A DNA stretch of 56,067 nucleotides, taken from positions 1 to 56,067 of the forward strand of contig JAAWBT010000047.1 of assembly GCA_022792835.1 (NCBI GenBank). The letters run 5' to 3'. Position 1 is the stretch's first letter. Every line of letters begins with the position of its first letter. Positions 42,081 through 50,897 of this stretch are shown piece after piece. The notes under the pieces were generated by a model. The model was given only the letters and a program-made list of their open reading frames with translations. It did no database searches and was not told the DNA's origin. Source of the stretch: Lachnospiraceae bacterium (GTDB taxonomy: Bacteria > Bacillota > Clostridia > Lachnospirales > Lachnospiraceae). The position numbers were made by a program, and so were the translations under genes.

Positions 42081-42890
42081 TCAATTACAAGAATCATCCG
42101 TTTTTTCTGTATTTATCATAAATCCATGGTCCAGGGGACCGCTCCCTTTTCCAATGTTCAGCATGGCCCCGATGGCCCCGGAAACATATTCCCTGGCACA
42201 AGCCACAGCTTCCTCCAGCAAAAGTCCCTTCGCCAGATTTGCCGCAATGGCGCTGGACAGGGTACAGCCCGTACCGTGAGTATTGGGATTATCAATCCGC
42301 ACCCCATAAAACCAGCGGCACATACCATTTCTGTACAATACATCATCCGCCCCCCCTGTGCCATGTCCCCCTTTTAGCAGCACCGCACACCCATAAGTCT
42401 CTCCAATTTTCTCTGCCGCCGCCACCATGTCCTCCCGGTTCCTGATCGCCATACCCGACAGTACCTCTCCCTCTGGAATATTGGGAGTGACTAGCTTTGC
42501 CATGGGCAGAAGTTCCTTCATAAGCGCCTCTACCGCCTCCGTTTTCATCAGGACTGAACCGCTGCTGGCCGCCATGACCGGATCTATCACGATCTTTCTT
42601 GCACCGTAATGCCGCAGCCGCTGGGCCACCCGCTTTGCAAGGGGAGCCGAAGGTACCATGCCGATCTTCACGGCATCCGGAAAAATATCTTCAAACACTG
42701 CATCCAGCTGCTGCCTGAGAAACTCTGTCGACACCTCCAGGACTGCCCGGACCCCAGTGGTATTCTGCGCCGTCAGGGCCGTGATTGCACTCATGGCGTA
42801 AACCCCGTTCATAAGCATGGTCTTTATATCCGCCTGGATCCCCGCACCCCCAGAAGAATCCGAGCCTGCGATTGACAAGGCTGTTTTCAT
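42081..42890 (-). CDS. thiD: HMP / HMP-phosphate kinase
   Basis: Phosphorylates hydroxymethylpyrimidine and its monophosphate. 269 residues, ribokinase fold: [46 protein letters not shown] and the anion-hole [16 protein letters not shown] with the catalytic residues. ATG 42890 overlaps the thiE stop (ATGA). The open frame upstream (to 43226) overlaps thiE out of frame and is not coding. Confidence 0.96.
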   Translation of the reverse strand: MKTALSIAGSDSSGGAGIQADIKTMLMNGVYAMSAITALTAQNTTGVRAVLEVSTEFLRQQLDAVFEDIFPDAVKIGMVPSAPLAKRVAQRLRHYGARKIVIDPVMAASSGSVLMKTEAVEALMKELLPMAKLVTPNIPEGEVLSGMAIRNREDMVAAAEKIGETYGCAVLLKGGHGTGGADDVLYRNGMCRWFYGVRIDNPNTHGTGCTLSSAIAANLAKGLLLEEAVACAREYVSGAIGAMLNIGKGSGPLDHGFMINTEKTDDSCN

Positions 42891-43528
42891 ACTCCCACCA
42901 CCGCCTTCACCTTTTCCTTTAACCTGGCTGTCTCCCTCCGAATATCCTTTACGCCGAAAATGGCCGAAACCGCGGCAATCCCGTCCATGCCTCCTCCGGA
43001 AAGCTCCGTCACATTCTCCCACGAGATTCCTCCGATGGCGACGACAGGGATCGAGACAGAAGAACAAATCTGTTTCAAGTCCTCCGCTGTGATGCGAATG
43101 GCATTTTTCTTGGTGGGCGAGGGGAATACTGCCCCCACCCCCAGATAGTCCGCCCCCGCAGCCTCCGCAGCCTGCGCCTGTGTGACGGTTTTTGCCGTGG
43201 CGCCAATAATGAAATCTCTGCCGCACCGTTTTCGAATCTCTGCCACCGGCGTATCTTCCATTCCCACATGGACTCCATCCGCACCGCTTTTTACAGCCAC
43301 CTCCACATTGTCATTGACAAGGAACGGCGCGCCATACCGCCGACAGAGCTCCCCCACCTCACTCGCCTCCCGGACAAAGGCTTCCTCCGAAAGCTCTTTT
43401 TCCCTGAGCTGTATCATGGTCACGCCTCCCATAAGCGCCTCCTCGATCTGCTCATACAAGGTCCGCCCCCCAGTAAATCTCCGGTCTGTCACCCCATAAA
43501 GCAGAAGCCTTTCCTTATTAAATGTCAT
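42887..43528 (-). CDS. thiE: Thiamine-phosphate synthase
   Basis: Joins HMP pyrophosphate with the thiazole phosphate. 213-residue TIM barrel with the full motif set: MIQLREKELSEEAF, FLVNDNVEVAVKSGADGVHVG, IIGATAKTV, GADYLGVGAVFPSPTKKNA and VAIGGI. AAGGAGAG selects ATG 43528. It overlaps the TenI-like gene by 11 bp and thiD by 4 bp. Confidence 0.95.
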   Translation of the reverse strand: MTFNKERLLLYGVTDRRFTGGRTLYEQIEEALMGGVTMIQLREKELSEEAFVREASEVGELCRRYGAPFLVNDNVEVAVKSGADGVHVGMEDTPVAEIRKRCGRDFIIGATAKTVTQAQAAEAAGADYLGVGAVFPSPTKKNAIRITAEDLKQICSSVSIPVVAIGGISWENVTELSGGGMDGIAAVSAIFGVKDIRRETARLKEKVKAVVGV

Positions 43529-44126
43529 CTTCTCTCTCCTTAAATGCCGAAAAATAACCTGGCACATCCTCACAGGTCATCCCCCCGCTCATGACACAGG
43601 CCCCGGCTGCTCCTGCCTGCCGCACAAAAGCCATCCGTTTTGGACAAATCCCGCCGATGGCATAGACCGGAATTGAGAGACACCCGCAAATCTCCCTGAG
43701 AAAAGCAAGGCCCCGGCCAGGAAGCCCCTTTTTGCACTCCGTCTCAAACACATGGCCTGCAGTCACATAGGTACAGCCAAGCCTCTCCGCCTCCTGCGCC
43801 TCCGCAACAGAGTGGCAGGAGGCCCCCAGTACCAAAAACGCCTCTTTCTCTGACTCCGAAAGAGCCCGCAGGGCCGGAAGGGGAAGGTGGATGGCCCGGC
43901 ACCCAATCTCTGCCGCCGCGGCCGGAAAACCGTGGAGAATGCAGGCGGTCCCATATCTTTCACAAATTTCAAACACCTGGCCCGCAAGCGCTCTATAGGT
44001 TCCTTCTGAGAGATCCTTTTCCCTGAGGATAATCCCCAGCGGCCGGGCCGCGGCGACCCGTTCCACCCGGACAAGAAAATCTTCCTTACAGAGCGCACGG
44101 CTGGTCACACATAAAATATCAGACAT
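43518..44126 (-). CDS. TenI/ThiE-like paralogue
   Basis: 202-residue member of the ThiE/TenI family located between thiH and thiE. It keeps ILREKDLSEGTY, LGASCHSVAEAQEAERLGCTYVTAGHVFETECKKGLPGRGL and VYAIGGI, but where ThiE has the NDNxExA...GVHVG region it has CILHGFPAAAAEIGCRAIHLP. It is therefore probably not a second synthase but a TenI-type thiazole tautomerase acting after ThiG. ATG 44126 or 44138; both overlap the thiH end. Confidence 0.85.
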   Translation of the reverse strand: MSDILCVTSRALCKEDFLVRVERVAAARPLGIILREKDLSEGTYRALAGQVFEICERYGTACILHGFPAAAAEIGCRAIHLPLPALRALSESEKEAFLVLGASCHSVAEAQEAERLGCTYVTAGHVFETECKKGLPGRGLAFLREICGCLSIPVYAIGGICPKRMAFVRQAGAAGACVMSGGMTCEDVPGYFSAFKEREDDI

Positions 44127-45372
44127 ACAGATAATCATTCAGGACAGGCTGCAGCCCTTCCCCGGACATATCCTGGTACATTTCATCCAGGCTTCTGCCA
44201 TCGTCGATCTCAAACTGCTCATCTCCTCTGGCCCCGTCCGACTCCCTTCCGCTGTATTTTCTCTCATGGTCGCCAATTCCGGTGGAAACCCCCGCAGACA
44301 CCTTGGTAGCCGCAATCTTCACAATGCCGTTCCGAAAAGCCGCGCTTTCCCTGGAGGATACCGTAATTCCCACAAAGGGCAGGAAAATCCGATAGGCACA
44401 GAGAATCTGGCAGAGCTGCTTCTCGTGGACATCCTGGGGATGAATCCTGTCATTATTGATGATGGGCCTGAGCCTGGGACATGACAGGGACATTTCCGCG
44501 TGGGGGTACTTCCGCTGAAGATAATACACGTGCAGACCGCTGGCCAGGGCATCTTTTCTGAAATCAGAAAGCCCCAGAAGCGCCGAAAACGCCACGCCTC
44601 GCATTCCTCCCATGAGAGCCCGCTCCTGGGCATCAAACCGGTAGGGCCATACCCGTTTATGTCCCAGAAGGTGCAGCGTTTCATACTTGTCCGCATCATA
44701 AGTCTCCTGAAAAACCGTCACATAATCCGCGCCGCACTCATGGAGGAACCTGTATTCCTCTGTATTGACCGGATAGATTTCCAGTCCCACCATGCGGAAA
44801 TAGTTTCTGGCCAGCTTACAGGCTTCCCCAATGTAAGACACATCGCTCATGGAACGGCTCTCCCCGGTCAGGATCAGAATCTCTTCCATGCCGCTGTCAG
44901 CGATGACTTTCATCTCATGCTCAATCTGCTCCATGGTAAGCTTCATGCGGCTGATATGGTTATAGCAGTTGAAACCGCAATACACACAGTAATTTTCACA
45001 ATAATTGGCGATATAGAGCGGTGTAAACAGATAGACCGTATTGCCAAAATGCTTTCCCGTCTCAAGCCTCGCCCGCCCGGCCATCTCCTCCAGAAAAGGC
45101 TCCGCCGCCGGAGAAAGCAATGCCTTGAAATCCTCAATGGAACAATTCTCATGCTCCAGAGCCGCCCTCACCTCCTTTGCCGTATATCTGGAATGGTCAA
45201 AGTTTTTCACCTGTCCCATCACCCAGGAGCAGACATCCGACTGAATCTGCTCCATCCCGGGCAGATATTCCATATGACTCTTTCGGGACGAGGGATCTGT
45301 CTCCAACCTGTGTTTCTTCTCCAGGGCCGAGGCCTGTAAATGCTCAGAATCTACAAAAAACTGATTTTCCAT
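44119..45372 (-). CDS. thiH: 2-iminoacetate synthase
   Basis: Radical SAM tyrosine lyase giving dehydroglycine for the thiazole ring, used by anaerobes. 417 residues; Fe-S motif C-x3-C-x2-C at Cys125, 129 and 132 (NYCENYCVYCGF), followed by HISRMKLTMEQIEHE, ILILTGESRSMS and SLSCPRLRP. thiG lies 12 bp upstream. ThiH rather than ThiO supports an anaerobic host. Confidence 0.95.
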   Translation of the reverse strand: MENQFFVDSEHLQASALEKKHRLETDPSSRKSHMEYLPGMEQIQSDVCSWVMGQVKNFDHSRYTAKEVRAALEHENCSIEDFKALLSPAAEPFLEEMAGRARLETGKHFGNTVYLFTPLYIANYCENYCVYCGFNCYNHISRMKLTMEQIEHEMKVIADSGMEEILILTGESRSMSDVSYIGEACKLARNYFRMVGLEIYPVNTEEYRFLHECGADYVTVFQETYDADKYETLHLLGHKRVWPYRFDAQERALMGGMRGVAFSALLGLSDFRKDALASGLHVYYLQRKYPHAEMSLSCPRLRPIINNDRIHPQDVHEKQLCQILCAYRIFLPFVGITVSSRESAAFRNGIVKIAATKVSAGVSTGIGDHERKYSGRESDGARGDEQFEIDDGRSLDEMYQDMSGEGLQPVLNDYLYV

Positions 45373-45384
45373 GTGTGCGCCCCC

Positions 45385-46155
45385 TTAATCCCGAAGGAAT
45401 CCCGTCAGAGGGTCAGAGGCAGAGGCCCCGCGGGCCAGGACCCTTCCAAGGCCCGCCAGATAAGCCTTTCTTCCCGCCTCAATAGCCTGTCGGAATGCAG
45501 CCGCCATCAGGGGAATATCCCCCGCTGTGGCAAGAGCCGTGTTTGCCATAATGGCAGCCGCCCCCATTTCCATGGCTTCGCAGGCCTGGGAAGGCCGGCC
45601 GATTCCCGCGTCCACGATGATCGGCAGGTCGATCTCGTCAATTAAGATCTGGATAAACTCCCTGGCGGCAAGCCCTTTATTGGAACCGATGGGCGCCGCA
45701 AGGGGCATCACCGCCGCTGCCCCCGCATTCACCAGATCTCTGGCCACATTCAGGTCCGGGTACATGTAGGGCATAACCACAAAGCCTTCTCCCGCCAGAA
45801 TCTCCGTGGCCCGTATGGTCTCCTGGTTGTCCGGAAGCAGATACTTGGAATCCCGCATGATCTCCACCTTCACAAAGTCCCCGCAGCCAAGCTCCCTGGC
45901 CAGTCTGGCAATGCGGACCGCCTCCTCGGCCGTCCTTGCGCCGCTGGTATTGGGGAGCAGCGTCACCCCCTCTGGAATGAAATCCAGAATATTTTCCTGA
46001 TCCTTCGTGTTGGCCCGGCGGACAGCCACAGTGATGATCTGCGCTCCGGCATCTTTCACCGCCGCCTCGATGAGACGCAGCGAATACTTCCCTGATCCCA
46101 AGATAAAACGGGATTCAAATTCATGTCCGCTGATCATGAGTCTGTCATTTTTCAT
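45385..46155 (-). CDS. thiG: Thiazole synthase
   Basis: Builds the thiazole phosphate from DXP, dehydroglycine and ThiS-thiocarboxylate. 256-residue TIM barrel: [18 protein letters not shown] (Schiff-base Lys expected in VKVEIM), [28 protein letters not shown] and [11 protein letters not shown]. It lies 12 bp before thiH. Confidence 0.96.
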   Translation of the reverse strand: MKNDRLMISGHEFESRFILGSGKYSLRLIEAAVKDAGAQIITVAVRRANTKDQENILDFIPEGVTLLPNTSGARTAEEAVRIARLARELGCGDFVKVEIMRDSKYLLPDNQETIRATEILAGEGFVVMPYMYPDLNVARDLVNAGAAAVMPLAAPIGSNKGLAAREFIQILIDEIDLPIIVDAGIGRPSQACEAMEMGAAAIMANTALATAGDIPLMAAAFRQAIEAGRKAYLAGLGRVLARGASASDPLTGFLRD

Positions 46156-46190
46156 TTGCTTTTCCTTCTTTCTTCATAAATAGTACAGCC

Positions 46191-46874
46191 CTATATGTCA
46201 TACTCTCCTGCCAGAATCCTTAAGACTGTCTGTGCCTGATGGGCAGCGCAGGCCATGACTCTTGGCGCCACAAGGCTGATTCCATCCTTCACATCGCTGA
46301 CCCCGTCACCGCACAGATAAAAACGTTCTGTCACCCGCCTGGTCTCTATCCTGTTGGGACTTCCCATCCCCGCCATGCCCGACGCCGCCACCAGATAGCA
46401 ATCCGGCATGGCCTCCAACACAAGATTCACAAGCATCGCCTTGCACTCTGCCTCGTCAAAAGCTTCACAGATCACGTCTGCCCCGTCAAGAAGGACAGCG
46501 CCATTTTCCTCATCCACATGCACCAAATGAGTTTCCAGCTCCACATAGGGGGCTATTTCCCTCAAATTTTCTGCCAGGGCCTCTGTCTTGTACCTGCCTG
46601 CCTGGGACGCCTTATACTGCTGCCGGTGAAGATTGCTCACTTCCACCCGGTCATAGTCCAAAAGAATCAACTTCCCAACCCCCGCCCGTGCAAGAGCTGC
46701 CGCGATATTAGACCCCAGTCCCCCAAGGCCGCACACTGCCACCGAAGCTGCCGAAAAGGCTGCTGTCAGCGCCTTCCCCTGTCGTTCCTCAAGCGCCCTT
46801 CTCATTTCCTCCCTTGTCGGGATCACTCCCGCCGCCTCTTTTCTCCGGCCAGGCCCATCCTGGCTGTCCTCCAT
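46191..46874 (-). CDS. thiF: ThiS adenylyltransferase (ThiF family)
   Basis: 227-residue E1-like enzyme that adenylates the ThiS C-terminus. It shows the nucleotide loop VCGLGGLGSNIAAALARAGVG, LLDYDRVEVSNLHRQQY and DVICEAFDEAE. There is no paired CxxC zinc motif, as in short clostridial ThiF proteins. ATG 46874 with AAGGAG is preferred; a TTG at 46907 inside the thiS end has no ribosome binding site. It follows thiS by 16 bp. Confidence 0.92.
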   Translation of the reverse strand: MEDSQDGPGRRKEAAGVIPTREEMRRALEERQGKALTAAFSAASVAVCGLGGLGSNIAAALARAGVGKLILLDYDRVEVSNLHRQQYKASQAGRYKTEALAENLREIAPYVELETHLVHVDEENGAVLLDGADVICEAFDEAECKAMLVNLVLEAMPDCYLVAASGMAGMGSPNRIETRRVTERFYLCGDGVSDVKDGISLVAPRVMACAAHQAQTVLRILAGEYDI

Positions 46875-46890
46875 TCTCTCCTTGATCTGT

Positions 46891-47085
46891 TCAGCCTCCT
46901 CCCACAAAGCTCACCACCTCCACACAGTCTCCCTCCGCAAACACCGTTTTCCCATACTGGGCCTTTGGCACAAGCGCACCGTTTCGCTCCACTGCAATCC
47001 GTTTCTGGTCATAATCCGCCTCTTCCAGATATTCGGCCACCGTCTTTCCGGCCATATTGAATTCCCTGCCGTTGATTTTCACCAT
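46891..47085 (-). CDS. thiS: Sulfur carrier protein ThiS
   Basis: 64-residue ubiquitin-like protein: MVKINGREFNMAGKTVAEYLEE, then RIAVERNGALVPKAQY and the C-terminal VSFVGGG whose terminal Gly is adenylated and thiocarboxylated. GGGAGGAATCGG precedes the ATG. First gene of the operon, directly after the TPP riboswitch. Confidence 0.95.
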   Translation of the reverse strand: MVKINGREFNMAGKTVAEYLEEADYDQKRIAVERNGALVPKAQYGKTVFAEGDCVEVVSFVGGG

Positions 47086-47117
47086 AGTCCGATTCCTCCC
47101 TGTCGTTTTTAACGCAC

Positions 47118-47143
47118 TGTGCGCAGGCTTTCTTTTGCGCACA
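47118..47143 (-). other. Secondary hairpin after the TPP terminator
   Basis: TGTGCGC/GCGCACA, 7-bp stem with a 12-nt loop, immediately downstream of the terminator T-tract, which it partly overlaps. It may help insulate or modulate the switch; no known role. Confidence 0.45.
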
Positions 47144-47178
47144 AAAAATGGGAAGTCCCAATCTGGTAACTTCCCATT
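47143..47178 (-). terminator. TPP-riboswitch transcription terminator
   Basis: Perfect 10-bp stem AATGGGAAGT/ACTTCCCATT with a 12-nt loop followed by TTTT, between the aptamer and thiS. Ligand-induced termination is expected. Confidence 0.92.
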
Positions 47179-47186
47179 AAAATACA

Positions 47187-47275
47187 CACTGTGCTCAGGT
47201 ATCCCTACGTTGGCATTATCCAAATCAGGTTATCGGTCGAAGGTCCTACCTTCCTCTCAGCCTGTAACACAAGCT
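47187..47275 (-). promoter_or_regulatory. TPP riboswitch (THI element)
   Basis: The minus strand contains the conserved aptamer blocks CAGGCTGAGAGG, GACCGATAACCTGATTTGG and ATAATGCCAACGTAGGGA, with closing pairs TGTG/CACA and CAGG/CCTG. It controls the whole eight-gene thi operon. Confidence 0.97.
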
Positions 47276-47300
47276 CCCGTCTGTTCAATTGTCTTGTTTC

Positions 47301-47329
47301 AGTATAATCCCTTTTCTGGAAAAATGCAA
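47301..47329 (-). promoter_or_regulatory. Sigma-A promoter of the thi operon
   Basis: Minus-strand -35 TTGCAT (47324-47329), 17-bp spacer, -10 TATACT (47301-47306), with transcription starting about 20 bp before the aptamer. Confidence 0.85.
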
Positions 47330-47366
47330 GCAATTTTCCTCCCAGAGTTTCTGTACTTTTGTTTCG

Positions 47367-47981
47367 CTAGGCTTTTGCGATCACCTCAAGCGCCGTCTCC
47401 AGCCCTTTCGCTATCATCTCTTTTGACATGGATGGAAGTCTGGGATTTTCTGCTCCCTGATCGCTGCTGCAAGGTACGTGGATAAAACCGCCTTTTATGG
47501 GAGAGGCCTGCTGCCTGAGATAACGGAGCAGCCCATACATAACACGATTGCACACATAGGTCCCGGCCGTATAGCTTACCTGGGCAGGAATCCCGGCCTT
47601 TTTCAAAACTGCCTCAATCTTCTCAACCGGGAGCGACGCAAAATATCCATCTGCCGCCACCTCGTCATCGCATATGCGGACCCCTTCATATTTCACCCCC
47701 GCGTTGTCCGCCGTCCCAGAGGCCATCCAGTTGATCGCTGCCTTTTCCGGTGTGATAGCAGTCCGCCCCGCCGCCTGCCCGACACAGACCACAGCATTTG
47801 GCTCCAGTTCCTCCATAAACCCCTTCAGGCATCCCTCCACCCTGTCATATTCCACCGGAAGACACCACTTTACAATCTCCGTTTCTCCAATCACATCCGG
47901 CAGCGCCTCCACCGCTTCCCAGGACGCATTGATCCTGTCCTCTCCAAATGCCTCAAAACCTGTCACTAATATCCGTTTCAT
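47367..47981 (-). CDS. pcp: Pyroglutamyl-peptidase I
   Basis: Cytosolic cysteine peptidase (family C15) that removes N-terminal pyroglutamate. 204 residues with the full triad: Glu79 in GRTAITPEKAAIN, Cys144 in YTAGTYVCNRVMY and His168 in GGFIHVPC. TGGGAGGAAAGC precedes the ATG. It is 63 bp downstream of the MATE gene and may be read from it. Confidence 0.95.
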   Translation of the reverse strand: MKRILVTGFEAFGEDRINASWEAVEALPDVIGETEIVKWCLPVEYDRVEGCLKGFMEELEPNAVVCVGQAAGRTAITPEKAAINWMASGTADNAGVKYEGVRICDDEVAADGYFASLPVEKIEAVLKKAGIPAQVSYTAGTYVCNRVMYGLLRYLRQQASPIKGGFIHVPCSSDQGAENPRLPSMSKEMIAKGLETALEVIAKA

Positions 47982-48044
47982 GCTTTCCTCCCACTCTGTA
48001 TTATTCTAAATATATCACACACTTTGATGTTTTTTCCGTATTTT

Positions 48045-49388
48045 CTACAATTTCCTCCAATTCCTCACCAAAAACACGGCCGAGACTGCCAGCGTAAGCA
48101 GTTCCGACAGGGGGACTGCCAGCCACACCCCGGTCTCCCGGAAAAACAGCGGCAGTGTAAGCAGGAAAAAAATAAGAAACACAAACGTTCTCAGGGAAGA
48201 GATCACGGCAGAGGCCCGTCCGTTGGACAATGCCGTAAAAAACGCGGAGGCAAAAATATTAATCCCACAGAGCAGAAAGCCAAAGGGAAAAATCCGGAAC
48301 CCCTCTCGTGCAAGGTCATAAACTGCTGTTCCTTCATCTGAAAAAATGCGGACCAGCGGCGTTCCCAGCGCCATGGACAAAAGAAACACGATGGCTGACA
48401 CCAGGATCATAAAAGAGAGACTCCTTTGAAACAGGTTTTTCAGCCGCAGACCATCCCCCCGTCCATAATTATAGCTGATGACCGGGGCCACCCCCATGGA
48501 AAAGCCGATATACAGAGCCGTCAGCATAAATTGTGTGTAGATCATGATCGTCACAGCCGCGACCCCTTCCTCCCCCAAAAGCCTCATCATAATGACATTG
48601 AAGAAAAACGTTGTGACTGCTGCTGCCGCCTGACTCACCATCTCAGAAAAACCATTGGAACAGCTTTCCTTAAGCACACCAATATCCATCTTCGGTTTCC
48701 GGAATTTCAGGCTTTCTCTGCGGCCGGATTTTTTCGTAAAAAACCAGAGCCCGGCCAGAGTCGGAATCAGATATCCGATTCCCGTGCCAAGGGCCGACCC
48801 CCGGATTCCCATCCGGCAGACAGCCATAAAAATATAGTCCAGCAGAATATTCGCCGCCCCGGCCCCCACGGCCAACGCCATGCCAAATCCAGGATGCCCG
48901 GCCGTGACAATCAGATTCTGAAAAAGCACCTGCAAGATACTGGCCGGAGTAAAGAGAAACAGTATAAACAGATATTCTTTACAGTGGGAAAACAGCAGGC
49001 TGCTTGCGCCAAGGGCCCAAATAATATTGTCAATGAAGATGATCCCCACAAATAAAATCAATAGGCCCGAGACCATTCCTGTACACACGATCAGAGTAAA
49101 ATCCTGGGAAGCGCGTCGTTCCTCCCCCGCCCCCATTTTCCGCGCGATCACCGCGCTGCCCCCGGCTGCAAGCATGGTTCCGAAGCCCACAATCAGATTG
49201 ATCACCGGGCAGACAATATTCAAGGCAGACAGAGCATTTTCATTTACAAGCCGCGATACAAAGATGGTATCCACAATGGTATAAAGGCCCATGAACAACA
49301 TCATGACCACCGTCGGCAGCGCAAACCGAAGCAGTGAACAGATATCAAAATCCTGTGCCAGAGGATTTTCTTTTCCCCTGTCAGTCAT
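48045..49388 (-). CDS. MATE-family efflux transporter
   Basis: 447 residues, 12 membrane helices in two MATE repeats. Typical segments: LRFALPTVVMMLFMGLYTIVDTIFVSRLV, a GFGTMLAAGGSAVIARKMGAGE loop and SMGVAPVISYNYGRGD in the second half. Na+- or H+-driven drug or metabolite export is expected. Its ATG overlaps the stop of the AraC-GNAT gene by 4 bp, so the regulator and the pump are coupled. Confidence 0.9.
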   Translation of the reverse strand: MTDRGKENPLAQDFDICSLLRFALPTVVMMLFMGLYTIVDTIFVSRLVNENALSALNIVCPVINLIVGFGTMLAAGGSAVIARKMGAGEERRASQDFTLIVCTGMVSGLLILFVGIIFIDNIIWALGASSLLFSHCKEYLFILFLFTPASILQVLFQNLIVTAGHPGFGMALAVGAGAANILLDYIFMAVCRMGIRGSALGTGIGYLIPTLAGLWFFTKKSGRRESLKFRKPKMDIGVLKESCSNGFSEMVSQAAAAVTTFFFNVIMMRLLGEEGVAAVTIMIYTQFMLTALYIGFSMGVAPVISYNYGRGDGLRLKNLFQRSLSFMILVSAIVFLLSMALGTPLVRIFSDEGTAVYDLAREGFRIFPFGFLLCGINIFASAFFTALSNGRASAVISSLRTFVFLIFFLLTLPLFFRETGVWLAVPLSELLTLAVSAVFLVRNWRKL

Positions 49389-50239
49389 CCCATCTCCCCC
49401 TCTCTTCCTTCTCTTTTCAGCACAAAACGCTGGGTGGGATACCCAAATTCTGTCAAAAGCTCTGCCTCGGCAAAACCAAGTCTCTTAAAAGTATCTCGAT
49501 AGCCTGTATCTGCCTTGTCTCCCTCCCGAAACGTCGTGACGGAAATGTCCGTATCTTTGTCTGCAAACTCATCCAGCGCTTTTCGAAGCAAAGCTTCTGC
49601 GATTCCCTGTCTTCTGTATTGGGGGTGTACTCCCAAAAAATCAATCCTCCCCTCATAAAAAGCCAGAATTCCGACGGCAGTGTCCCCATCCTTTAAAATC
49701 AGCGCCCGTTTCTGTCTGATATATTCCATAAGCTCTACGAGATAATCTTCTTCATTCAAATAAGGAAAACCATCGACCACAAGACGTACCAGTTCCATCC
49801 ACTGCCCAATATCCTCCTGTCCTGCAAAAACAATCCTCTGCTGCCAATACTTTGTTTTCTCAAGCCTCGCAGGCTTTTTATTCAGGCGATACCTCAACTG
49901 CAAAGGATAAAATTCTTCCTCTTCCCGGTACTGATTCGGCGTCTTTTTATACATTTCCTTAAAAGAAACGCTAAAAGCCTGCCTGCTCTCATATCCGGCA
50001 ATGAACGCGATCTCCATAATCGTTTTCTCTGAAAACACCAACAATTTTGCCGCCTCTGTCAGCTTCCTGCGCTGTACATAGTCATGGATGGTCAGTCCCA
50101 CTTCATTTACAAAGATCCGGTGCAAGTGATATTTCGAATAATGCACAGCCCTGGAAACTCTTTCCAAATCCAAAGACTCTGACAAATGGTCTTCTATATA
50201 ATCAATCACCTGGATCACACTCTCCGCGCTGTTTCCCAT
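49385..50239 (-). CDS. AraC-type DNA-binding domain fused to GNAT acetyltransferase
   Basis: 284 residues. The first ~105 are a complete AraC/XylS two-helix-turn-helix unit (ESLDLERVSRAVHYSKYHLHRIFVNEVG, then IMEIAFIAGYESRQAFSVSFKEMYKKTPNQYR) at the N-terminus rather than the usual C-terminus. Residues ~125-280 are a GNAT domain with the acetyl-CoA loop VHPQYRRQGIAEALL. GGAGGCGGGC precedes the ATG. It is coupled to the MATE pump, so the GNAT part may sense or modify the exported compound and the AraC part control the operon. Confidence 0.9.
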   Translation of the reverse strand: MGNSAESVIQVIDYIEDHLSESLDLERVSRAVHYSKYHLHRIFVNEVGLTIHDYVQRRKLTEAAKLLVFSEKTIMEIAFIAGYESRQAFSVSFKEMYKKTPNQYREEEEFYPLQLRYRLNKKPARLEKTKYWQQRIVFAGQEDIGQWMELVRLVVDGFPYLNEEDYLVELMEYIRQKRALILKDGDTAVGILAFYEGRIDFLGVHPQYRRQGIAEALLRKALDEFADKDTDISVTTFREGDKADTGYRDTFKRLGFAEAELLTEFGYPTQRFVLKREGREGEMG

Positions 50240-50263
50240 TCTGCCCGCCTCCTTTTGTCCTGT

Positions 50264-50272
50264 ATTCTAGCA
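50264..50272 (-). promoter_or_regulatory. Extended -10 promoter of the AraC-GNAT/MATE unit
   Basis: Minus-strand TGCTAGAAT, 25 bp before the start. No clear -35, consistent with activator dependence. Confidence 0.5.
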
Positions 50273-50363
50273 GAAACAAGACTGCTGCGTTTTATAATTC
50301 TTGCGGTTTTTGCATATGATTCCAGTTATACTACAAAAGCGCCGCCCATGCAATGGCCCCCCC

Positions 50364-50401
50364 TTGTAATAGTTGACATTACAACAAAAAGGAACTAAAC
50401 T
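50364..50401 (+). promoter_or_regulatory. Rrf2-ABC promoter with palindromic operator
   Basis: -35 TTGACA (50373-50378), 17-bp spacer, -10 TAAACT (50396-50401). A perfect inverted repeat TTGTAAT-N7-ATTACAA (50364-50384) covers the -35, an ideal site for Rrf2 autorepression. Confidence 0.8.
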
Positions 50402-50423
50402 ATAGGAAGGAGAGGTGTTTTTC

Positions 50424-50897
50424 ATGCAGATTTCAAGCAGATTTACCCTGGCAGTCCATATCATTGCCTGTATTGATGTATTCGGGGATAACTACAAAGT
50501 GACAAGTGATTTTTTGGCAGGCAGTACCAATGTAAATCCTGTCATTGTCCGTAAGCTGTTGGGACAGCTAAAAGCCGCCGGGCTTGTGGAAGTGGCCAGA
50601 GGTTCCGGCGGAGCTTCTGTTTCCAGACCTTTAAATGAAATTTCATTCCTCGATATTTATCATGCAGTCGAATGTATTGAACACGGGGCCTTATTTCATT
50701 TTCATGAGAATCCAAATGCCGCCTGCCCCGTAGGAAACAATATCCACTTGATTTTGGATGACAGATTGAGACGCATACAAAAGGCCATGGAAACTGAACT
50801 GGCTTCTATCACTATGGAGGATGTGAGCCAGGATGCCAGGAAACTGATAGACGGCAATGAAATCCAAAGGAATCAGTCAGGAGGCGCAGGAGATTGA
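50424..50897 (+). CDS. Rrf2-family regulator (YwnA-like)
   Basis: 157 residues with the Rrf2 winged helix: MQISSRFTLAVHIIACI, VTSDFLAGSTNVNPVIVRKLLGQLKAAGLVEVARGSGG and the wing. Only one Cys (AACPVG) is in the region where IscR/NsrR-type members have three, so no Fe-S cluster is expected; thiol or ligand sensing is possible. Start ATG 50424 with GAGG at 8 bp; a GTG three codons earlier is less likely. The stop overlaps the next TTG start (TTGA). Confidence 0.9.
   Translation: MQISSRFTLAVHIIACIDVFGDNYKVTSDFLAGSTNVNPVIVRKLLGQLKAAGLVEVARGSGGASVSRPLNEISFLDIYHAVECIEHGALFHFHENPNAACPVGNNIHLILDDRLRRIQKAMETELASITMEDVSQDARKLIDGNEIQRNQSGGAGD

Noticed and set aside
42891-43226. Gly-rich N-terminal extension of thiD
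   Set aside because: It is out of frame inside thiE, and the ATGA overlap with thiE gives the natural start at 42890.
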